Origin: Gammaproteobacteria bacterium
Lineage (GTDB): Bacteria; Pseudomonadota; Gammaproteobacteria; JASBUN01
Length of the DNA stretch: 64,000 nt
Direction of reading: 5' to 3'
Assembly (NCBI GenBank): GCA_030147845.1
Contig: JASBUN010000016.1
Coordinates: 1 to 64,000, forward strand
In this document: positions 8,309-16,699 of the stretch, piece by piece
Layout: each line of letters starts with the position of its first letter
Position numbering within the stretch: the stretch's first letter is position 1
Position numbers and translations under genes: made by a program
The notes under the pieces: model-generated
The model's input: the letters and a program-made list of their open reading frames with translations, nothing else
Told to the model about the DNA's origin: nothing
Database searches by the model: none

Positions 8309-9540
8309 TGCTGGTGTTTTGGCTGATTGCCGTTGCCATGCTGGTATTGGCGTTGTGGTTGGTGATGTCGCCCTTGTTGGGGAAGATCAATGCCATCGGT
8401 TCGCGCGGCCGCGATCTCAACACCGAAATATTTCGAGCCAAACTGCGTGAATTGGAAGCGGAACGTGACAGCGGCACTCTGGCCGCCGAACAATTCGAAC
8501 AGGCGCGGGTAGAGTTAGAGCGCTCGTTGCTCGATGATATCGGTACCGACGACCAGCCGCCGCCCGCGGTCGCAAACACGCACAGTAACCGGGCATGGAT
8601 GACGGCCGTGGTGATGCTCATCGCTATCCCTGCGGTCGTTGTGCCAATGTACCTTTATCTCGGCCGCAGCGATCTGCTGGCGCCACCCATGAATCCGCAG
8701 GATTTGCAGCGTTTGGGTGGCCAGAAATCACTAAACTACGCGATCAACGGCCTGATCCAACATTTGCGGGAACACCCTGACGATGCGCGCGGTTGGCAGT
8801 TGTTGGGGCGGGCTTACATGTCGCTGAGCCGGTATCACGATGGCTCCTTGGCCTATCGGCATGTTTATCAACTCAAGCCTCGTGATGCCACCGCTATGGC
8901 TGACTACGCCGAAGCACTTGGCCTAATGCAGAATGACAATCTAAAGGGACAGCCGGAGGCCTTATTGGCACAAGCGTTAAAGGTCGACCCGGACAATCCC
9001 AAGGCATTATGGCTCGGCGGTATCGGGCGCTATCGCGCCGGCGACTATCGACAGGCTGCCGAGTATTGGCAGCGCCTGTTGGTGCAGATGCCGCCAGACG
9101 CGAAAGAAGCGGAGGTGGTGCGCAGAAACATTGCCCAGGCCAAGTCGCAGGAGCAAGTTCAGACGACCGGCAAGATCGCTGCCGCTGGTAGCGGCGTGTC
9201 GGTGAAAGTGCACGTAAGCTTAGACCCAAAATTGGCGGCAAAGGCGCTACCCGGCACGACGGTGTTTGTGTTTGCACGCGCCGTGCACGGTCCACCGATG
9301 CCTTTGGCGATTGCCAAACTCGTGGTCAAAGATCTACCTACCACCGTTACTTTGGATGACAGTTTGTCCATGTCGCCGGCCGCAAAGCTGTCCAATTTCC
9401 CCGAAGTCAGGTTGACCGCGCGCGTATCGCGATCGGGTCAAGCGATGCCGCAGAGCGGGGATATGGAGGGTGCTACGGGCCCGGTCGAGGTGGGCGCAGG
9501 CAAGCTGGCTGATATCGTCATCAACAAGCTTGTGCCCTAG
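8308..9540 (+). CDS. ccmI: Cytochrome c maturation protein CcmI (CycH)
   Basis: The apocytochrome chaperone of the heme lyase complex. The start at ATG 8308 has GAGGTG 8 bases upstream; a TTG one codon earlier is less likely. The 410-residue product has two membrane helices: one at the N-terminus (about 2-24), then a cytoplasmic basic/coiled loop (FRAKLRELEAERDSG), a second at about 93-117 (AWMTAVVMLIAIPAVVVPM), then periplasmic TPR repeats (about 140-275) and a C-terminal beta domain (VSLDPKLAAKALPGTTVFVFAR and onward) typical of full-length CcmI/E. coli CcmH C-terminal half. Last gene of the ccm run. Confidence 0.9.
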   Translation: MLVFWLIAVAMLVLALWLVMSPLLGKINAIGSRGRDLNTEIFRAKLRELEAERDSGTLAAEQFEQARVELERSLLDDIGTDDQPPPAVANTHSNRAWMTAVVMLIAIPAVVVPMYLYLGRSDLLAPPMNPQDLQRLGGQKSLNYAINGLIQHLREHPDDARGWQLLGRAYMSLSRYHDGSLAYRHVYQLKPRDATAMADYAEALGLMQNDNLKGQPEALLAQALKVDPDNPKALWLGGIGRYRAGDYRQAAEYWQRLLVQMPPDAKEAEVVRRNIAQAKSQEQVQTTGKIAAAGSGVSVKVHVSLDPKLAAKALPGTTVFVFARAVHGPPMPLAIAKLVVKDLPTTVTLDDSLSMSPAAKLSNFPEVRLTARVSRSGQAMPQSGDMEGATGPVEVGAGKLADIVINKLVP

Positions 9541-9670
9541 CGTTTGTCGCCATGCGACATTGACCGGTTCGGTGCGAATGCTATAGTGGCCGCGATTGCC
9601 AAATCGGCGTGGGCGCTTGCGCGGCCTGCGCGCCAGTTGAGTGACGTGGTAGGAAAGGGAGGGCAGACGA

Positions 9671-10045
9671 TTGCTTAAAATGCGTGCGGCCGAAGTCTTG
9701 GTCTTGGGAGTTTTGCTGCTCGGATTGACGGGCTGTTCGAAACCATCCCTGGATGGTGTGTACCTCGCGGATTTCTCCACCAGCGACGATCCGAACGTAG
9801 CCTTGGCGGGCAAGCTGCAAAACCTATCACTGCACTTTCAGGGCGATTCAGTCAGTATGGAAATGTCGGCTATGGGACAGAGCGAGGCGGCTAAGCGCCG
9901 TGCCGACTACCGGGATGATGAAGCGATTCTGACAGATCCCGCCGACAGTTCCAACCCGAAGTGGGTCATGCTGATCAAGGATGAGCACACCCTGGAATGT
10001 AAGGTTTGTCCCAAAGGTATGCCGCGCATTTGGCGCAAGAAATAA
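9671..10045 (+). CDS. Small predicted lipoprotein, 124 aa
   Basis: Signal peptide with lipobox LTGC (Cys about residue 22 from the TTG start), so a membrane-anchored lipoprotein of about 100 mature residues. The mature part begins SKPSLDGVYL and ends with a CKVC pair and a basic tail; the two cysteines may form a disulfide or bind metal. GGGAGGG at 9658-9664 is at ideal distance from TTG 9671; ATG 9680 is the alternative. Function not recognised; the -DGVY- opening and beta-rich composition resemble small lipocalin-like or stress lipoproteins, but this is weak. Follows ccmI by 130 bases. Confidence 0.7.
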   Translation: MLKMRAAEVLVLGVLLLGLTGCSKPSLDGVYLADFSTSDDPNVALAGKLQNLSLHFQGDSVSMEMSAMGQSEAAKRRADYRDDEAILTDPADSSNPKWVMLIKDEHTLECKVCPKGMPRIWRKK

Positions 10046-10090
10046 TCTCTTCCGAGAGCGCCGAGGGCATTGATCCAAGTCCGGCGTGTG

Positions 10091-10123
10091 GTCCGCCTTT
10101 GCCACCGGTTTTCGGTCGCGGAC
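10091..10123 (-). terminator. Hairpin downstream of the DAHP synthase-like gene
   Basis: GTCCGC (10091-10096) and GCGGAC (10118-10123) are perfect complements enclosing a second small stem ACCG/CGGT around a GTTTT loop. On the minus strand the structure begins at the stop codon of the 10123-11253 gene and sits between convergent genes. No run of T follows, so it may be a weak terminator or an RNA-stabilising hairpin. Confidence 0.4.
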
Positions 10124-11253
10124 TACTGTGTATGCGGACTGCTACTGTAGCGGTTAGCTAGGGCGGCGCGTTTTTCGTAGGCTTCCCTGGCGATTTGAAC
10201 ATCTTCTAGAAAATGCGCCAATTCATGTAAACGTAACGCCTGTGGGCCGTCCACCAGCGCCTTGGCGGGCGCCGGATGGAAGTCGACCAGAATCATGTTG
10301 GCGCCGGCGATGACGCCTTGGGCCGCCACGTGCATGAGATCGAGTATGCCGTCCGGCGCCTGATCGCGTAAGCCGACCGAATGTGACGGGTCAATACAAA
10401 CCGGCATGCGTGTCAGCCGCTTGACCACAGGGACGTGCGCGAAATCAACCAAATTCCGATGTGGGTCGCTCATGTTGGTCTTCATGCCGCGCAGACCAAA
10501 CACGACACGCCGATTACCCTCGCTCGCCAGGTATTCGGCCGCATTCAGCGATTCCTCCAAAGTAATGCCGAATCCGCGTTTGAACAGTACCGGAAAGTCT
10601 TGCTGTCGTCCGACGTTTTTCAGCAGCTCGAAGTTTTGCGTATTGCGCGTGCCAATCTGAAGCATTACGCCGGTTGGGTTTCCGGTCTGCTCCAGCGCCC
10701 GGCTGATTTCTGCGATATGCGATTCATGTGTGACCTCCATGGCAATGACTTTAATGCCATATCGCCCAGCCAGATCGAAAACATAGGGTAGGCAGTCCTT
10801 GCCGTGTCCCTGAAAGGCATAAGGACTGGTGCGCGGTTTGTATGCGCCCATGCGTGTGCAGACTTGGCCGTTCTGTTGCAACGCGCGCATCATTTGCTCT
10901 ACATGCTCCGGCGTATCGACCGCACACAAACCGGCAAACACATTGAGATTATCTTGTCCGAAGTGCACCCCGTTGTAATCGAACGAGGTCGGACGGCGTT
11001 CGTCTTTGTGCCGTCCAAGCACGCGATATTCTTCGGACACACGTACCACGCGTTCGACGCATGGCAGGCCTTCCATGTTGTTAATGTCTAGGCCGGCGGT
11101 ATCTCCGATGAGATAAATTTCACTCAGCACCTGCTGCGTTCCACGCTCTTGGTGCAAACGCACCTGTATGTTGGGCAGGTTATTGAGAAAGTCCAGCAGG
11201 CGATGGTAATCCGGACCTTGTTCGTCCACGTTCGGGGAAAGAATCAGTATCAT
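10123..11253 (-). CDS. DAHP synthase type I-beta-like protein with altered motifs
   Basis: A 376-residue protein with an N-terminal ferredoxin-like regulatory domain (about 1-85) and a TIM barrel of the DAHP/KDO8P synthase superfamily. Recognisable sites: YKPRTSP (138-144, Lys139, Arg141), QIGTRN (199-204), FKRG (Lys225), DPSH (His291), DGPQ (Asp335). But the usual GPCSVE reads GLCAVD (Cys110 kept), the CERGIRT loop reads GLRGMKT, and the metal-ligand Glu of VEVHP is Asp324 (VDFHP). These suggest a diverged paralogue that may still make DAHP for the shikimate pathway or use another aldose phosphate. It follows aguA and aguB on the same strand, 42 bases after aguB. Confidence 0.75.
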   Translation of the reverse strand: MILILSPNVDEQGPDYHRLLDFLNNLPNIQVRLHQERGTQQVLSEIYLIGDTAGLDINNMEGLPCVERVVRVSEEYRVLGRHKDERRPTSFDYNGVHFGQDNLNVFAGLCAVDTPEHVEQMMRALQQNGQVCTRMGAYKPRTSPYAFQGHGKDCLPYVFDLAGRYGIKVIAMEVTHESHIAEISRALEQTGNPTGVMLQIGTRNTQNFELLKNVGRQQDFPVLFKRGFGITLEESLNAAEYLASEGNRRVVFGLRGMKTNMSDPHRNLVDFAHVPVVKRLTRMPVCIDPSHSVGLRDQAPDGILDLMHVAAQGVIAGANMILVDFHPAPAKALVDGPQALRLHELAHFLEDVQIAREAYEKRAALANRYSSSPHTQ

Positions 11254-11295
11254 GGCGGCCTACCTGGAGAATGCTGTGCGTGGGACGAAACGTGA

Positions 11296-12180
11296 TTAGT
11301 CGCGAAAACGGCGCTGCAGATCGTCGTAGGCGTCTATGCGTCGGTCGCGCAAGAAAGGCCAGATGCGCCGCACCTGTTCGCCATGACGTATGTCTATTTC
11401 GGCCGTTAGTATCGCTTCCTCATCGGTGGCTGCCTGCGACAGAATTTCGCCCTGCGGGCCCGCGACGAAGCTTGATCCCCAGAATTCGATGCCACCGCCA
11501 TGCGGTCCGGGTTCAAAACCGGTGCGGTTGCAACTGATGACTGTGAGCCCGTTGGCGATCGCGTGACTGCGTTGGATGGTGATCCAGGCATCGCGTTGCC
11601 GCTGTTGTTCAGCCGTGTCATCGTCCGGATTCCAACCGATGGCGGTCGGATACAGCAGCAGATCAGCTCCGGCCAGCGACATCAAACGGGCGGCTTCAGG
11701 ATACCATTGATCCCAACACACCAATAGGCCGAGCTTGCCGATCGAAGTGTTGATCGGTTGGAAACCGAGATCACCCGGAGTGAAATAGAATTTTTCGTAG
11801 AAGCCGGGGTCGTCGGGGATGTGCATTTTTCGATATTTGCCGATCAGGGTACCGTCGCGTTCGAGCACTATTGCCGTGTTGTGGTACAGGCCTGCGGCGC
11901 GGCGTTCAAATAGTGACGCGACGATGACGATACCCAGTTCACCGGCCAGCGCCGAGAGCTGGTCCGAACTCGGTCCGGGAATGGTTTCAGCCAGATCAAA
12001 GCGCGTAACGTCTTCGCTTTGACAGAAATACACGCTGGCGTGTAGCTCCTGCAGTACCACCAATTGCGCGCCTTGCGCGGCCGCCGCACGCACGCCATCG
12101 ATACTTTTGCGCAAATTGTCGGCGCGATCTTCGCTACAGCGTTGTTGTACTAAGCCGATTTTGATGAGATTTGAAGGCAT
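11296..12180 (-). CDS. aguB: N-carbamoylputrescine amidase
   Basis: A nitrilase-superfamily hydrolase that converts N-carbamoylputrescine to putrescine, CO2 and ammonia. The catalytic triad is visible: Glu45 (LQELH), Lys118 (YRKMHIPDDP) and Cys155 (VCWDQWYPE). The 294-residue length and the blocks ELHASVYFCQ and GGGIEFWGSSF are those of AguB. It lies 81 bases downstream of agmatine deiminase, which makes its substrate, so the pair forms the agmatine-to-putrescine route. Confidence 0.93.
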   Translation of the reverse strand: MPSNLIKIGLVQQRCSEDRADNLRKSIDGVRAAAAQGAQLVVLQELHASVYFCQSEDVTRFDLAETIPGPSSDQLSALAGELGIVIVASLFERRAAGLYHNTAIVLERDGTLIGKYRKMHIPDDPGFYEKFYFTPGDLGFQPINTSIGKLGLLVCWDQWYPEAARLMSLAGADLLLYPTAIGWNPDDDTAEQQRQRDAWITIQRSHAIANGLTVISCNRTGFEPGPHGGGIEFWGSSFVAGPQGEILSQAATDEEAILTAEIDIRHGEQVRRIWPFLRDRRIDAYDDLQRRFRD

Positions 12181-12261
12181 AAATGTCGTGGTTTGGTGGC
12201 GATCATCGGGCAGTTGAATGAATGCGTATAGCTTAGCACAGCGGACGGCGGTGCTATCGCA

Positions 12262-13317
12262 TCAGTTGTCGCCGAGTACGCCGCGTGGCAGTTGCATGGT
12301 AACGCAGTGCAGACTGCCGAATTGCTGAATGAGCGGCACACAGTCGATACCAACAATTTCGCGATCGGGAAAACAATCCTGCAATCGCTCCAGGGCGAGG
12401 GCGTCGGTGCGGCCGCGGTAGGTTGGCACCAACACGGCGTCATTGATGATCAAAAAATTGGCGTGCGTCGCCGGTAGCCGCACGCCGGCACGGTTACGGA
12501 TCGCCGAGGGTAGCGGTAAGCCCACCAGTCGATAGGGTCGGCCGTCGCTCGTACGCATGGCCAGGAGTTCATCGCGCATCGCTCGCAGCGACCGGTAGTG
12601 CTCGTCCTGCGGGTCATCGCAGGCCGCGTAGGCGATGGTGTCGCGGTTACAAAACCGGGCTAGCGTATCTACATGGCCATCGGTATCGTCACCGGCCAGT
12701 CGGCCGTGATGTAGCCACAGGCAGCGCTCTATTCCAAATCGGCGCGCGAACTGCACTTCGATCTCCTGTGCCGTCGGCGCGCCGTTACGTGTCCCCGACA
12801 GCATGCAGCTGGCAGTCGTCAGCAGCGTGCCTGCGCCGTCGGTATCGATAGCGCCACCTTCGAGCACCAGATCGATCGACTCACGGCTGCTTGCGCCGAA
12901 CGCGTGTGCGTCATACAGCGTGGCGGTAACGCGGTTGTCCAAATCATACGGGTATTTGCCGCCCCAGCCGTTGAAGGCGAAATCGAGTAGCACCGGGGTG
13001 CCTCGTCGTGCAACGGTTATCGGGCCATGGTCGCGCGCCCAGGTGTCATTGGAGGGCGCCACGACCAACGTACAGCGACGTAGGTCAATGCCGGCGCCCG
13101 TGAGCGCCGTTGTAATCTGTTTCTGGTGGTCGGGGTCAAAGCAGGCAATCAGCACGCGCTCGCGCGCCGTTACTTCGCGAGCTATGGCGAGAAATACGGT
13201 TTCGACCTCCGCTAACATCGGCGCCCAGGCGCCATGCCGGTGCGGCCAGGTCAGTAAAATGCCATCTTGATCCGCCCATTCGGGCAGCAATCGCTGTACG
13301 GAAAGTGTGTCGGTCAT
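12262..13317 (-). CDS. aguA: Agmatine deiminase
   Basis: A 351-residue guanidino-modifying enzyme (PPAD superfamily) that turns agmatine into N-carbamoylputrescine. The nucleophile is Cys338 in GSLHCVTMQLPRG; other active-site blocks are WARDHGPI, LEGGAIDTDG and DDTDGHVD. The N-terminal MPEWADQDGILLTWPH-type opening (here LPEWADQDGILLTWPH) is typical. First gene of the minus-strand set aguA-aguB-DAHP synthase-like. Confidence 0.94.
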   Translation of the reverse strand: MTDTLSVQRLLPEWADQDGILLTWPHRHGAWAPMLAEVETVFLAIAREVTARERVLIACFDPDHQKQITTALTGAGIDLRRCTLVVAPSNDTWARDHGPITVARRGTPVLLDFAFNGWGGKYPYDLDNRVTATLYDAHAFGASSRESIDLVLEGGAIDTDGAGTLLTTASCMLSGTRNGAPTAQEIEVQFARRFGIERCLWLHHGRLAGDDTDGHVDTLARFCNRDTIAYAACDDPQDEHYRSLRAMRDELLAMRTSDGRPYRLVGLPLPSAIRNRAGVRLPATHANFLIINDAVLVPTYRGRTDALALERLQDCFPDREIVGIDCVPLIQQFGSLHCVTMQLPRGVLGDN

Positions 13318-13435
13318 GGTCGCGATTTGGGGGTGAGAGGTGAGGGGGCCGGGCGCCCCATGTCGTACCCAACAAGCTGCCGATGCGCCCGGAGTCTGCG
13401 CATCGGCAATTACGGGTGGTTGGTATGATTACCTG

Positions 13436-13729
13436 CTAATGGTGATGCATGACCGAATGGATGACGTATTGGTTTTCGTAGTACACCGTGTACTGGCCGT
13501 ACACCCAGCGGGTAATCGGTGGTTTTCCGACCGCCGGCAGCATTTTGATGGGCTTACCAAATCGTTTGCGTACTTGATCCATGGTCATGCCACGCGTCGG
13601 GCGCGTAACGCCGTGGGCACTATTCGGTGTCTCACCGATAAAATGCCGCTCACTCGTACCCGCCTGTACGGGCGTCATCATCGAGCCGGCGATAATGCCG
13701 ACGAGCAATACCATTTGCCGCAAAAGCAT
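13436..13729 (-). CDS. Small exported protein with SmpA/BamE-like domain
   Basis: The start at 13729 is supported by AAGGAG 7 bases upstream; the long extension to 14092 is an unrelated open frame. The 97-residue product has a signal peptide ending near VQA-G (residue 23) with no lipobox cysteine, so it is probably soluble in the periplasm. The segment RGMTMDQVRKRFGKP, followed by a Trp and a Tyr-rich strand (RWVYGQYTVYYENQYV), resembles the SmpA/OmlA (BamE) fold. It ends in three histidines. Specific role unknown. Confidence 0.72.
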   Translation of the reverse strand: MLLRQMVLLVGIIAGSMMTPVQAGTSERHFIGETPNSAHGVTRPTRGMTMDQVRKRFGKPIKMLPAVGKPPITRWVYGQYTVYYENQYVIHSVMHHH

Positions 13730-14095
13730 GTTCCAACTCCTTGACCGTTGGGGCTTATTTATCCCCTGAATAGAATATAGCATTTTGCGGTGCGAAGCAG
13801 AAGTCCCGCCGTGGCCCGGAGTGTGAACGGCGTCGAAAATAGAGATAACGGCGTCGGGCGCGTGCAGCATTTTAGTGCCCAGGCCAATGCCGCTGTCCGG
13901 CGCGCGGCATTGAGCCGGGGGACGCCGCGTCGGCCTGCGGCGTCGCGGGCGTGCCAGCTTCGTTGAGCAAATCGGGGGCTGTGGCGGTAAGGCCATGCAC
14001 GAGCTGCGACAACGCTTCGGATCGATCTTCCGCCAAGCGGGGCGATTACCATTCGGTAAGGCAATGCCGCCGCTAATGTGATTTAATCGCATTCC
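13730..14095. other. 366-base gap with two tandem hairpins and a 10-bp direct repeat
   Basis: No supported gene. It holds two adjacent 8-bp hairpins: CAATGCCG/CGGCATTG (13885-13892 with 13905-13912) and GACGCCGC/GCGGCGTC (13921-13928 with 13937-13944). Nearby AACGGCGTCG occurs twice, at 13826 and 13847, exactly 21 bases apart, or two helical turns. An AT-rich patch at 13768-13785 could hold a promoter for the minus-strand gene. No T-run follows either hairpin. The lolC promoter must also lie here. Confidence 0.5.
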
Positions 14096-15343
14096 ATGTT
14101 CCGACCCTTACCTGCTTATATCGGCCTGCGCTACGTGCGGGCCAAGCGCCGCAATCATTTTATCTCGTTCATTTCGCTGATCTCGATGCTCGGTATCGCC
14201 GTCGGTGTGTGGGCGCTGATTACCGTGTTGTCGGTGATGAACGGCTTTGAACAAGAGCTACGTACCCGCATCCTGGGCATGGCCGCGCACCTGACTATCG
14301 AAGGGGTTGATCGACCATTGACCGATTGGCGGCAAGTGGCGCTGGCGGCACAGCGCACACCGCATGTGGTCGGCGCAGCGCCTTACGTGCAGGGAGAAGC
14401 CATGTTAAGCGGCAATGGCGCCAGCACAGGTGTGCTGGTGCGCGGTATCGCGCCGCGCGAGGAGCCAAAAGTCTCGGATGTCGGACGTAAGATGAAAGCC
14501 GGACATTTGACCGATTTGAAGCCTGGCGGTTTCGGCATCATCCTTGGCTCGGAACTCGCCAACAATCTGCGTGTCACGCTGGGTGACAAGGTGACGGTCA
14601 TCATTCCTCAGGCAACGGTCACGCCCGCCGGCATCCTGCCGCGCTTCAAACGCTTCACCGTGGTGGGTATCTTCGAAGTCGGTATGCATGAGTACGACAG
14701 TGGTTTGGCGCTGGTGGACATTAAGGACGCCGAGCGCATGTATCGACTTAACCATGCGGTAACTGGTGTGCGTCTGAAACTGGACGACATGTTTCTGGCG
14801 CCAAGCATCGGCCCGAAAGTCGTGCGTAATCTCCCGGGCGGCTACATTGTGCAGAACTGGACGCAGATGCACCGCAATTTGTTCCGTGCCATCAACATGG
14901 AGAAGCGGGTGATGTTCATCATCCTGTTCCTCATCGTCGCAGTGGCAGCCTTTAATATTGTCTCCACGCTGGTGATGGTGGTTACCGACAAACAGGCGGA
15001 TATTGCCATATTGCGTACCTTGGGTGCGACGCCGCGAACCGTCATGGGCATATTCATGGTCCAAGGCTGCGTCATCGGTATCATCGGGACGCTGATCGGC
15101 GTCGTTACCGGTGTACCGACTGCGATCAATGTGGAGCGTATCGTCGAGACGATCGAGCACATATTCGGAGTCCACTTCCTGTCGCCGGACGTTTATTACA
15201 TTAGCGAGATCGTTTCCGACCTGCACTGGTCGGATGTCTATACGATCAGCGCATTCTCCTTGGTGATAACGTTGCTGGCGACCTTGTATCCCGCTTGGCG
15301 CGCATCGCGCACCCAGCCGGCGGAGGCGTTACGCTATGAGTAG
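14096..15343 (+). CDS. lolC: Lipoprotein-releasing ABC permease LolC/LolE
   Basis: Inner-membrane permease of the LolCDE complex that extracts outer-membrane lipoproteins and passes them to LolA. The 415-residue product has four membrane helices (one near residue 25-50, three in the last 160 residues), a large periplasmic domain between, and conserved blocks [17 protein letters not shown] at the start and [16 protein letters not shown] before the last helices. It overlaps lolD by 8 bases. Only one permease gene is present, so it may act as a homodimer (LolF-like) or have a partner elsewhere. Confidence 0.94.
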   Translation: MFRPLPAYIGLRYVRAKRRNHFISFISLISMLGIAVGVWALITVLSVMNGFEQELRTRILGMAAHLTIEGVDRPLTDWRQVALAAQRTPHVVGAAPYVQGEAMLSGNGASTGVLVRGIAPREEPKVSDVGRKMKAGHLTDLKPGGFGIILGSELANNLRVTLGDKVTVIIPQATVTPAGILPRFKRFTVVGIFEVGMHEYDSGLALVDIKDAERMYRLNHAVTGVRLKLDDMFLAPSIGPKVVRNLPGGYIVQNWTQMHRNLFRAINMEKRVMFIILFLIVAVAAFNIVSTLVMVVTDKQADIAILRTLGATPRTVMGIFMVQGCVIGIIGTLIGVVTGVPTAINVERIVETIEHIFGVHFLSPDVYYISEIVSDLHWSDVYTISAFSLVITLLATLYPAWRASRTQPAEALRYE

Positions 15344-16046
15344 TGTGGTTGCCGACGAACCGACGTCCGTGGTGTACTGCAACCACCTGTCAAAGGTGTT
15401 TCGCGAAGGTGGCCTCGAGGTTGAGGTGTTGACGGACGTTAGTCTGTCGGTAGCACAGGGCGAGCGAGTCGCCATTGTCGGCGCCTCGGGTTCCGGCAAA
15501 AGTACGCTGCTGCACCTGCTCGGTGGTTTGGAGCGGCCCAGCGGTGGTGAGGTCTTCGTCAACGGCAGCAATATGAACCGCATGAGCGACGCCGAGCGCG
15601 GTCGTTTGCGCAATCGTGCGCTGGGGTTTGTCTACCAATTTCATCATTTGCTGCACGAGTTCACGGCCTTGGAAAATGTCGCCATGCCGTTGCTGGTGCG
15701 CGGGTTGACGCCGCGCGCGGCGAGCGAACAGGCAGCCGATATGTTGGATCGCGTCGGGCTGGCGCACCGCGTCAAGCACAAGCCCGGCGAAATGTCCGGT
15801 GGCGAGCGGCAGCGCGCGGCCTTGGCGCGTGCGTTAGTGACGCGGCCGTCGTGTGTGCTGGCCGATGAGCCGACCGGCAATCTTGATGTAAAGACGGCGG
15901 CAAAGGTCTATGAGTTAATGTTAGAGTTGAATCGGACGCTCGGTTTGAGCTTCGTCGTAGTGACCCATGATGTCGAATTGGCGGCACGGATGGATCGTGT
16001 ATGGCAATTGCACGCAGGCGTTTTGACTCAAGAAAATATATATTAA
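15336..16046 (+). CDS. lolD: Lipoprotein-releasing ATPase LolD
   Basis: ATP-binding subunit partnering the upstream permease. The 236-residue product has Walker A GASGSGKS (about 50-57), Q-loop region FVYQFHHLL, signature MSGGERQR (about 152-159), and Walker [12 protein letters not shown]. The LolD-type segment [16 protein letters not shown] separates it from other MacB-like ATPases. Ends in an AT-rich junction with the convergent DUF2062 gene. Confidence 0.95.
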   Translation: MSSVVADEPTSVVYCNHLSKVFREGGLEVEVLTDVSLSVAQGERVAIVGASGSGKSTLLHLLGGLERPSGGEVFVNGSNMNRMSDAERGRLRNRALGFVYQFHHLLHEFTALENVAMPLLVRGLTPRAASEQAADMLDRVGLAHRVKHKPGEMSGGERQRAALARALVTRPSCVLADEPTGNLDVKTAAKVYELMLELNRTLGLSFVVVTHDVELAARMDRVWQLHAGVLTQENIY

Positions 16047-16062
16047 TTAATAATTTATAAAT

Positions 16063-16608
16063 TTATTTTGATGGGATTTCTTGATTTTTACGCAGATAGC
16101 GCTGGTGCTTGCGCTGGTGGTAGGCCTTGACCACATGCCAGCGCCATAACAGCCGAATCGCACCATAGCCGATAACCGCGCTGATGACGCCAGCGACAAA
16201 ACAGCCCAATAAAAACGGTTGCCAGATGGCGCCCAGTTGGTGCGCCAGCCATGTGAATGACAGTTCGAAGTGGAACGGCCGGGGCGGGATCCCCATCAAC
16301 CACGCGCCGAGCTTGTAGGTGCCGTAAAATATCGGTGGCATGGTGATTGGATTGGTTATCCAGACCAAGCCGACCGATAGCGGCAGATTGACGCGCAAGG
16401 GAATGGCTGCGGCTGCGGCCAGCACCATCTGAAAGGGTACTGGTACAAATGCCATAAACAGGCCGACCGCGAACGCGCCAGCCACCGAGCGTCTATTAAG
16501 ATGCCACAGATTGGGGTCCAGCAGCAGGCCGCCGAACAGGCGCAAATGCTTGTGGTTCCGGATGGTTTGATGATCCGGCATAATGCGTTTGATGAACTTC
16601 TTCGGCAT
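16063..16608 (-). CDS. DUF2062 membrane protein
   Basis: A 181-residue inner-membrane protein of the DUF2062 family, function unknown. Basic N-terminus, then hydrophobic segments around residues 42-75, 79-105 and 130-158, and a basic tail. Family features: RRSVAGAFAVGLFMAFVP.P near the first helix and the WITNPITMPPIFY block. In related genomes it neighbours lolCD and comEC as here. Its stop codon lies within the palindrome AATTTATAAATT (16052-16063). Confidence 0.88.
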   Translation of the reverse strand: MPKKFIKRIMPDHQTIRNHKHLRLFGGLLLDPNLWHLNRRSVAGAFAVGLFMAFVPVPFQMVLAAAAAIPLRVNLPLSVGLVWITNPITMPPIFYGTYKLGAWLMGIPPRPFHFELSFTWLAHQLGAIWQPFLLGCFVAGVISAVIGYGAIRLLWRWHVVKAYHQRKHQRYLRKNQEIPSK

Positions 16609-16699
16609 ACACGCAATACCGTTTGGAAGGATGCTAAGAGCGTTTTAAGGATACGCGATCGACGCGTGGCCTTCCATCAAATTCTAGGGATATGTCGAT

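Noticed and set aside
13730-14092. N-terminal extension of the small exported protein, to 218 residues
   Set aside because: The extension lacks family character, whereas the start at 13729 has a perfect ribosome site and a signal peptide.
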